A stretch of DNA of 64,000 bases from Macrostomum hystrix. Its lineage: Eukaryota; Platyhelminthes; Macrostomidae. Position 1 is the stretch's first letter. The number at the start of each line of letters is the position of its first letter. Where the stretch lies: contig CATNEN010000028.1 of the NCBI GenBank assembly GCA_950097015.1, positions 434,001 to 498,000 of the forward strand. Reading direction: 5' to 3'. Positions 56,930 to 64,000 of this stretch are shown one piece after another. The translations under genes and the position numbers were made by a program. The notes under the pieces were generated by a model. The model was given only the letters and a program-made list of their open reading frames with translations, made no database searches and was not told the origin of the DNA.

Positions 56930-58717
56930 TCAGGCTAGATCAGAGTCAACAGCACCACTGAGTTCTCCAATGACTCGCATCAGCCGTTGCCGCTCTAGCC
57001 AGTCATCGATGCCCGCACCTAGGAGGTCAGCCTCGGTCAGCAGGGGAAAAGTATCGGCGTCAACGTCCTGAGCACGCAGGGCGGCCAGATGATTGGAGAG
57101 GCCGAATTTGCCTAGCAACAGAGCCAATCGGTCACTGTTACAAGCCGCATCGCTGACAGATTGTTCCACTTCGCCAATAGCTCGAGTGTTGGCCTGCTTC
57201 TCAAAGCGGAACAACGGATTCCGACAGCCGTTGCCTCGCCTAACCAAGAAACGCGGCGCAAATGTTGAAAACATTTTCGGCGATGCACTTGTAGACCCGC
57301 AGTAGTCATCAGTCGATGATGGCACACGAGCCAAAAATTTGTGCATCTCGTCGAGCGCCTGGCGCCAATCGGGCGGCGCCGCAACCCGGCGCTCGGCAGC
57401 TGTCACGTGACTATCAACGAACTCGGGACCGCCTAGCCGAGTGTTGCGCCAGCTGGACTGCGGATCGGCCGCCTTGGCCGAGCAGGAGAAGCGGACTGTC
57501 TTCTTTGACGACGTCAACGGGACAGCTTCGGGCAACGGGCAAGGCGAGGCCGACTGCGAGGAACTACTCGGCGGAGGGCGACAGCAGGCCAGAAGAATGT
57601 CCCTGAAACTGCTGGCCTCTCTAACGATGTCGCTATTGCTTCGGCAAGTCGGTCCGTTGACATCCCCTTCCGTTAGCTGAATAGCTTCAGATTGAGTTTT
57701 ACCTGTTGGCATCGTACTGGCAGGCGCCTCATCGCCATCCGAGTCGGTGTCGCTATCATCGCTGCCAGCGGGGAGCCGGCTAGCCAGTCGGCGATGGCCC
57801 AACAGGCGGGCCAGGCGGCGCGGTGTCAGGCCGTTGACATCGCGCGCTGCGCCCGGAGCTCCGGCCTCGTCAATCAGCAGGCTGCAGACCTGGTAGCGGC
57901 CGCCGCTGGCTGCCGCGTGAAGCGGCGATGTGATGCCGCCAGCCGAGGACGCCGAGAAGCCGCGCGCCAACAGGTACCGCGCAGCTCCGACGGCACCGTG
58001 AAACGCGGCCGGGCTGAGTGGCGCCCCGACGCAGCGGGCAGCTTCGAGGCCGCCGTTTTCATGCTCCCCTGGGCCGTCAGCGCCGAGCTGGCTGAAAATT
58101 TCGTCGAATTCGTCGTCCCCGCCGCTTTTGGCTTGCCGCACATCGGCCTCGTCTATAGTGGCGCGCGAGTCTTCGCTTTCTCTGTCGTCACTGTCGAATT
58201 CACCATCCTTGACTTCATTTTCGACGCTGTCTAGACTGGCGCTGGGCACCTCCGCGCCGCCGCCGCTGCCGACAAGGCCGAAGCAGGACATGGCCAATCC
58301 GGCCAGGTACTCCATCATTCGGACGTGATTTCCAGCAGCTGCCAGCGCGAATCCGTCGGCTCCGTAGGCGGTGACTCGCTTGGTGTCCACGCGTCCTTGA
58401 CAACCGCCAGATTCTACTAAGGCACGCGCCGCATCTAGACGGCCCAGACGACAGGCGACGTGAAACGGACTCCAGCCCAGCAGGTTGACGGGATCCGGGT
58501 CCAGGCGGTGTTGGTCGATCAGCTGACGGATGCCGCTAGCGCAACCACCAGCCGCAGCGTAGTGCAGCGCCGTGTTGCCGTGATTGTCCAAGCGTTGCAA
58601 ATCTTCCGAGGCCGACGGCGCAGACAGGCGAGCCAAGATGGCGTCCTGATTGCCCTTCAAAAGCACCGAGAAGACGACTGTGCCGCTGGTTGAAGTCTTC
58701 AATTGTTGCAAGAACAC
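56930..58717 (-). CDS. ankyrin-repeat plus SAM-domain protein (about 590 aa, 5' end uncertain)
   Basis: One long exon ends at TGA 56930-56932. Ankyrin repeats appear at about residues 43-150 (GNTALHYAAAGGCASGIRQL, GWSPFHVACRLGRLDAARAL) and, after an acidic Ser/Asp-rich insert, at about 235-320 (SPLHAAASGGRYQVCSLLI, GLTPRRLARLLGHRRLA). A central disordered region follows, then a C-terminal SAM domain at about 535-590 (LLGKFGLSNHLAALRAQDVD, LLGAGIDDWLERQRLMRVI). The layout resembles ANKS-type scaffold proteins (ANKS3-like), which polymerise or bind partners such as Bicaudal-C through SAM; that assignment is inference. No in-frame ATG precedes the ankyrin domain in this exon, which is open to about 58738 behind a CACTTAG, so a short 5' exon is likely. 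A 43-bp array of CCAAT-bearing units lies upstream. Confidence 0.8.
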   Translation of the reverse strand: MFLQQLKTSTSGTVVFSVLLKGNQDAILARLSAPSASEDLQRLDNHGNTALHYAAAGGCASGIRQLIDQHRLDPDPVNLLGWSPFHVACRLGRLDAARALVESGGCQGRVDTKRVTAYGADGFALAAAGNHVRMMEYLAGLAMSCFGLVGSGGGAEVPSASLDSVENEVKDGEFDSDDRESEDSRATIDEADVRQAKSGGDDEFDEIFSQLGADGPGEHENGGLEAARCVGAPLSPAAFHGAVGAARYLLARGFSASSAGGITSPLHAAASGGRYQVCSLLIDEAGAPGAARDVNGLTPRRLARLLGHRRLASRLPAGSDDSDTDSDGDEAPASTMPTGKTQSEAIQLTEGDVNGPTCRSNSDIVREASSFRDILLACCRPPPSSSSQSASPCPLPEAVPLTSSKKTVRFSCSAKAADPQSSWRNTRLGGPEFVDSHVTAAERRVAAPPDWRQALDEMHKFLARVPSSTDDYCGSTSASPKMFSTFAPRFLVRRGNGCRNPLFRFEKQANTRAIGEVEQSVSDAACNSDRLALLLGKFGLSNHLAALRAQDVDADTFPLLTEADLLGAGIDDWLERQRLMRVIGELSGAVDSDLA

Positions 58718-58954
58718 GTGGGAAAATGCTTTTTCATTTTTCTAAGTGCCTTCATTAGCCATAAAATTTCTTATCTTATGGATTGGTCTAAGATTTGACC
58801 GTTAATGGCTTAACACGCAAGATCGTATAGCCAAATTTAGCAAATCATAGACAGGTGGGCAAAGATATGATTTTGTGTGATATTTCAAAGACATGTGCAA
58901 ATATATTTCACTTAGTACTGAAAGCTCTTGTATAAATCGAAGGTTTGATAAGGA

Positions 58955-59750
58955 TTTTTTAGTGAGGTGACTGCGTAAATTGACAGTCGGATAACGATTG
59001 GCTGGTGGGGCGACTGTTTACATCGACAGACGGATAAGGATTGGCTGGTGGGGCGACTGTGTACATTGACAGTCGGATAAGGATTGGCTGGTGGGGCGAC
59101 TGTGTACATTGATAATCGGATAAGGATTGGCTGGTGGGGCGACTGCGTACATTGACAGCCGGATAAGGGTTGGCTGGTGGGGCGACTGCGTACATTGACA
59201 GTCGGATAAGGATTGGCTGGTGGGGCGACTGTGTACATTGACAGTCGGATAAGGATTGGCTGGTGGGGCGACTGTGTACATTGACAGTCGGATAAGGATT
59301 GGCTGGTGGGGCGACTGCGTACATTGACAGTCGGATAAGGATTGGCTGGTGGGGCGACTGCGTACATCGACTGACGGATAAGGATTGGCTGGTGGGGCGA
59401 CTGTGTACATTGACAGACGGATAAGGATTGGCTGGTGGGGCGACTGTGTACATTGACAGACGGATAAGGATTGGCTGGTGGGGCGACTGCGTACATTGAC
59501 AGTCGGATAAGGATTGGCTGGTGGGGCGACTGTGTACATTGACAGTCGGATAAGGATTGGCTGGTGGGGCGACTGCGTACATTGACAGTCGGATAAGGAT
59601 TGGCTGGTGGGGCGACTGCGTACATCGACTGACGGATAAGGATTGGCTGGTGGGGCGACTGTGTACATTGACAGTCGGATAAGGATTGGCTGGTGGGGCG
59701 ACTGTGTACATTGACAGTCGGATAAGGATTGGCTGTTAGGGCAACTGTTT
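58955..59750. repeat. 43-bp minisatellite, locus 1
   Basis: About 18 units of ggataaggattggctggtgg plus ggcgactgcgtacattgacagtc. The same unit, in the same orientation, forms the array at 61668-62468. No stop codon occurs in any minus-strand frame, giving three overlapping repeat frames. Each unit holds CCAAT (as ATTGG) and a GGTGGGGCG GC/GT-box-like motif. It is located upstream of the ANK-SAM gene. Confidence 0.97.
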
Positions 59751-60559
59751 ACGTTGTGCTTGAATTCTGCTATTGTTTAACAGTAGAAAGACACGTGGGT
59801 ATTTTAGATACCCATACTTTTATTTTTTTTGTTCCTGCCAGGGTATTCAATGAGTTTCTTTCTACAGTTTAGAGTCTAAATTAAACTTTTAATTTACATT
59901 TGCCTAAACTCACCGCGAGAAATCAATAGATTGAAAATCACAGCAACGATCATAATCATAGTTTGTTACAACTTTGAAAATTGTGAATTGTGACAGCCAA
60001 CGTGCTAGTCTACAGTGGCTTAAAAGTCTATATTTACTGGCTCGAAATATAAACTTGCATTAAAAGAAAAATATCACAAATAGAAAGTCAGACTACGATT
60101 AACATTTAGACACAAATTTACTAATTTAAAATGAATATAAAAGAAAGCGTAAAGTAGTGCATGTATTTGTAAACAAAAGCACATTTATAAATCCAGAATG
60201 GAAAAGGAACTCAAATTTTAATCAGTTTTTTGTATCTTTTCTGTTTACAATCACCGAACATACCTTTTAAATATATTTGTTTGATTGCAATTCTTTACAA
60301 GAAATTAGTGAGGTACACACAGGTACACATCGACAAAATATATAAGATAAAAGCAATATCTTACATTCTTGGATATAAATACATAGTTATTTGAAATTGA
60401 AAACTTGAATATGCATAAAGAGTAAAGTCAACATGAAAGAAATGTGATCTTAAAACACGCAGCTCATGAATAAGTAAATGTTTAATTCTGCAAACAGAGC
60501 CTCTTTAAAATCTGTCGCTAACTTGGGTTTATAGTTCTGACCAGCGTTAATCAATTAAC
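59751..60559. other. AT-rich spacer
   Basis: No gene, RNA or element recognised. Confidence 0.5.
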
Positions 60560-61140
60560 ATTGGTCGGGAAAGTGTGTACATTCAGGGATGGATAGGGAT
60601 TGGTCAGGAAAGTGTGTACATTCAAGGATGGATAGGGATTGGTCAGGAAAGTGTGTACATTCAGGGATGGATAGGGATTGGTCAGGAAAGTGTGTACATT
60701 CAAGGATGGATAGGGATTGGTCAGGAAAGTGTGTAAATTCAGGGATGGATAGGGATTGGTCAGGAAAGTGTGTACATTCAAGGATGGATAGGGATTGGCT
60801 AGGAGTATGTACATTGAGGGATAGATAGGAGGAGTGTGTACATTGAGGGATAGATAGGAGGAGTATGTACAATGAGGGATAAATAGGAGGAGTATGTACA
60901 ATGAGGGATAGATATGAGGAGTATGTACATTGAGGGATAGATAGGAGGAGTATCTACATTGAGGGATAGATATAGAAGGAGTATGTACATTGAGGGATAG
61001 ATAGGAGGAGTATGTACATTGAGGGATAGATATAGAAGGAGTATGTACATTGAGGGATAGATAGGAGGAGTATGTACATTGAGGGATAGATAGGAGGAGT
61101 ATGTACATCGAGAGATAGATAGGAGGAGTATGTACATTGA
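60560..61140. repeat. composite minisatellite, 36-bp then about 27-bp units
   Basis: 60560-60800: units gggatggatagggattggtc plus aggaaagtgtgtacattc. 60800-61140: units gagtatgtacattgagggatagatagga. Both share gtacatt(c/g)a and ggata.gg with the 43-bp repeats on either side, suggesting a common origin. Confidence 0.93.
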
Positions 61141-61274
61141 GGAAAATATCTTCGTCGGGAAAGTGGGTAGAGTGTGGGATGGAATTAATTAAGCATTTTT
61201 GTATTACAACTAACGGGAGGCCCATGTCATGAAGTAGTCCACATATTGTAAGTGCAATGGTCATTCAGCCAGCC

Positions 61275-61549
61275 TTATTCAGTATCGTCGGTCCCTTTGA
61301 CAACAATCTCGCCCAGTTCGGCAAGACGCTGACGAAGACGATCCCGTTCGGCTTCGGCAGCGGCGAGGCGTCGATCTCGACTGGTGAGCTGGGCCTCCAG
61401 CTGGCGCACCCGCCGGCAGAGGGACTCGATTTGTAGGCGCAGATTCCGCACTGCCAGAGCCTCCTTAGGCGAGGGCGAGAGAGTGGAGGAGTATGCCGCA
61501 GTATCGACCGACGGAGTCGAGCGAATCAGGAGAGGCATGTTGTGCAGGA

Positions 61550-61582
<33 letters not shown>

Positions 61583-62795
61583 CTTGCCGTAGCTTAGCTG
61601 CAAGCAGTTTACTTGTTAGCTGGGCCCGCTCCAGCGCCTGGCGCTCCTTTGCGGCCTGAATTTGCGTAAGAGATTGGCTGATAGGTGCGACTGCGTACAT
61701 TGATAATCGGATAAGGATTGGCTGGTGGGGCGACTGCGTACATTGATAATCGGATAAGGGTTGGCTGGTGGGGCGACTGCATACATTGACAGTCGAATAA
61801 GGGTTGGCTGGTGGGGCGACTGCATACATTGACAGTCGAATAAGGGTTGGCTGGTGGGGCGACTGCGTACATTGACAGTCGGATAAGGATTGGCTGGTGG
61901 GGCGACTGCGTACATTGATAATCGGATAAGGATTGGCTGGTGGGGCGACTGCGTACATTGACAGACGGATAAGGATTGGCTGGTGGGGCGACTGCGTACA
62001 TTGACAGACGGATAAGGATTGGCTGGTGGGGCGACTGCGTACATTGACAGACGGATAAGGATTGGCTGGTGGGGCGACTGCGTACATTGACAGACGGATA
62101 AGGATTGGTTGGTGGGGCGACTGCGTACATTGATAATCGGATAAGGATTGGCTGGTGGGGCGACTGCGTACATTGACAGCCGGATAAGGGTTGGCTGGTG
62201 GGGCGACTGCGTACATTGACAGACGGATAAGGATTGGCTGGTGGGGCGACTGCGTACATTGACAGACGGATAAGGATTGGTTGGTGGGGCGACTGCGTAC
62301 ATTGATAATCGGATAAGGATTGGCTGGTGGGGCGACTGCGTACATTGACAGCCGGATAAGGGTTGGCTGGTGGGGCGACTGTGTACATTGACAGCCGGAT
62401 AAGGGTTGGCTGGTGGGGCGACTGCGTACATTGACAGACGGATAAGGATTGGCTGGTGGGGCGACTGTGCCCATTAAAGTGTCAGGCTTTGCACTCACCA
62501 CCAGGCGCTGCTGAGCCAGTCGAGTGAGCTCAGTCTGAGTCTCCAGGTATCGTCGGCAGTCCGTGGCGGCGGCTTCCAATTCTCGCTGTTGCTGTTGCAC
62601 CAGACGGGTTAAAAAATTGCGCCAGCAGTTCAGCTCCGCTACCGAACCGGCACTGTCATTGTCAACGGCAGTCTTCGAGACAGTCTTGTTGCCATAGCGA
62701 TACGAGTGCTCATCTAGCAGGCCCTCATCGTCATCTTGTGCGATGACCAAATAGTCTTCTTCATCAGATGCTGATATTAAAGATCTGGCAGCCAT
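61275..62795 (-). CDS. coiled-coil protein, two exons (225 aa), family not recognised
   Basis: Exon 1 is 62499-62795 (ATG at 62793-62795; ends CTGGTG|GTGAGTGC) and exon 2 is 61275-61655 (AAATTCAG|GCC to stop); phase 0. Exon 1 has an acidic N-terminus (DEEDYLVIAQDDDEGLLDE) then a helix rich in Gln/Glu/Leu (LVQQQQRELEAAATDCRRYL). Exon 2 continues the helix (AAKERQALERAQLTSKLLAA), a run of nine Gln, a Ser/Pro linker and a second coiled coil (LRLQIESLCRRVRQLEAQL) to the C-terminus. The spliced junction is a continuous helix, which supports the intron. The 843-bp intron is almost entirely the 43-bp minisatellite and stays open in frame, so retention would add a periodic insert of about 280 residues. 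Function unknown. Confidence 0.7.
61668..62468. repeat. 43-bp minisatellite, locus 2 (intron)
   Basis: About 18 units, same sequence and orientation as 58955-59750, with variants gataatc, gacagac and gacagcc at the variable position recurring in ordered groups. It fills the intron of the coiled-coil gene. Confidence 0.97.
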
Positions 62796-62839
62796 GCCGC
62801 TAACAATTTTTGCACCGTTTCGCTCAATATTCCAATATA

Positions 62840-62905
62840 CTAAAAATGAAAACTATCTATATTTAACTCAAGATCTGCTAGTGCAGCTGCAATTTGAGGA
62901 TGAGG
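62840..62905 (-). CDS. possible terminal exon of a gene extending right of the window
   Basis: CTGAATTTTCAG| acceptor on the minus strand, then 21 codons (PHPQIAAALADLELNIDSFH and one more) and a TAG at 62840-62842. It could be the last exon of a gene whose earlier exons lie beyond the 48-bp array. It ends only 45 bp before the next minus-strand start codon. Weak evidence. Confidence 0.25.
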   Translation of the reverse strand, partial: PHPQIAAALADLELNIDSFHF

Positions 62906-62949
62906 CTGAAAATTCAGACAGAAATTATTCATTAGGAGAAACTGGACCT

Positions 62950-64000
62950 CGATCTGATAAACACACCTTGACTTCGGCACCTGAAACTGCCCCAACACAA
63001 TCTGATAAACACACCTTGACTTCGGCACCTGAAACTGCCCCAACACAATCTGATAAACACACCTTGACTTCGGCACCTGAAACTGTCCCAACACAATCTG
63101 ATAAACACAACTTGACTTCGGCACCTGAAACTGCCCCAACACAATCTGATAAACACACCTTGACTTCGGCACCTGAAACTGTCCCAACACAATCTGATAA
63201 ACACAACTTGACTTCGGCACCTGAAACTGCCCCAACACAATCTGATAAACACACCTTGACTTCGGCACCTGAAACTGCACCAACACAATCTGATAAACAC
63301 AACTTGACTTCGGCACCTGAAACTGCCCCAACACAATCTGATAAACACACCTTGACTTCGGCACCTGAAACTGCACCAACACAATCTGATAAACACAACT
63401 TGACTTCGGCACCTGAAACTGCACCAACACAATCTGATAAACACACCTTGACTTCGGCACCTGAAACTGCACCAACACAATCTGATAAACACAACTTGAC
63501 TTCGGCACCTGAAACTGCACCAACACAATCTGATAAACACAACTTGACTTCGGCACCTGAAACTGCCCCAACACAATCTGATAAACACACCTTGACTTCG
63601 GCACCTGAAACTGCCCCAACACAATCTGATAAACACACCTTGACTTCGGCACCTGAAACTGCACCAACACAATCTGATAAACACACCTTGACTTCGGCAC
63701 CTGAAACTGCACCAACACAATCTGATAAACACACCTTGACTTCGGCACCTGAAACTGCCCAACACAATCTGATAAACACACCTTGACTTCGGCACCTGAA
63801 ACTGCCCCAACACAATCTGATAAACACACCTTGACTTCGGCACCTGAAACTGTCCCAACACAATCTGATAAACACAACTTGACTTCGGCACCTGAAACTG
63901 CCCCAACACAATCTGATAAACACACCTTGACTTCGGCACCTGAAACTGCACCAACACAATCTGATAAACACAACTTGACTTCGGCACCTGAAACTGCACC
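62950..64000. repeat. 48-bp minisatellite, about 22 units, continues past the window
   Basis: Units tctgataaacacaccttgac plus ttcggcacctgaaactgccccaacacaa. The 48-bp period encodes a 16-residue repeat (SDKHTLTSAPETAPTQ) on plus and stays open in three minus frames. A one-base deletion at about 63757 breaks the plus frame that begins at ATG 62794. No splice or conserved flanking domain supports translation, so it is not called as a gene. Confidence 0.95.

Noticed and set aside
58912-59711. Three overlapping YAVAPPANPYP-type frames
   Set aside because: Frames of the 43-bp minisatellite; nothing supports translation at this intergenic copy.

Overview
This is animal (metazoan) nuclear DNA. Genes are split by short introns of about 75-110 bp and by longer introns filled with minisatellites. 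The proteins are metazoan: a NEK kinase, MEMO1, a nicotinic-type Cys-loop channel, a TRPM channel, a receptor-PTP-like domain, sarcosine/pipecolate oxidases and an ANK-SAM protein. tRNA-derived SINEs, a hAT-type element, a decayed Ty3/Gypsy element and a solo LTR lie between and inside the genes. Coding exons are GC-rich and spacers AT-rich. More than 20 tandem arrays (4-49 bp units) occupy roughly a fifth of the window. The overall look suggests a repeat-rich spiralian, possibly a free-living flatworm, but that is inference; no species marker is visible.

Layout. 0-8 kb: first exon of a NEK-type kinase (minus), a SINE, and exons of an unrecognised single-pass membrane protein (plus). 7.7-11.5 kb: a run of tandem arrays. 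11.8 kb: a small secreted Cys-rich protein with TATA box and poly(A) signal. 12.8-13.6 kb: a nested palindromic mobile element. 16-18 kb: RRM plus RGG-repeat RNA-binding protein (minus). 19.5-22.4 kb: PTP-like exons with a degenerate catalytic loop (minus). 23.8-25.1 kb: complete three-exon MEMO1 (minus). 25.6-28.2 kb: decayed Gypsy element. 28-35 kb: AT-rich DNA with a MITE and a hAT-type element. 35-36.4 kb: intronless nAChR-like subunit with one frameshift (plus). 37.9-41.9 kb: a two-exon TRPM-type channel carrying N-terminal ankyrin repeats (minus). 42.8-44 kb: coiled-coil protein (minus). 45.3-55.4 kb: three tandem five-exon peroxisomal sarcosine/pipecolate oxidase paralogues (minus). 56.9-58.7 kb: ANK-SAM protein (minus). 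61.3-62.8 kb: coiled-coil protein whose single intron is a 43-bp minisatellite (minus). 62.9-64 kb: a 48-bp array running off the window.

The genes do not form a pathway; this is an ordinary eukaryotic gene neighbourhood. The most notable items are the ankyrin-TRPM domain combination, the oxidase triplication with divergent peroxisomal targeting C-termini, a solo LTR whose empty site is preserved in the two sister paralogues, the nested palindrome, and a hAT-type element enclosing a minisatellite. Exon boundaries were set by eye from GT/AG sites and frame continuity; no alignment or search was run, so family names rest on recognised motifs.
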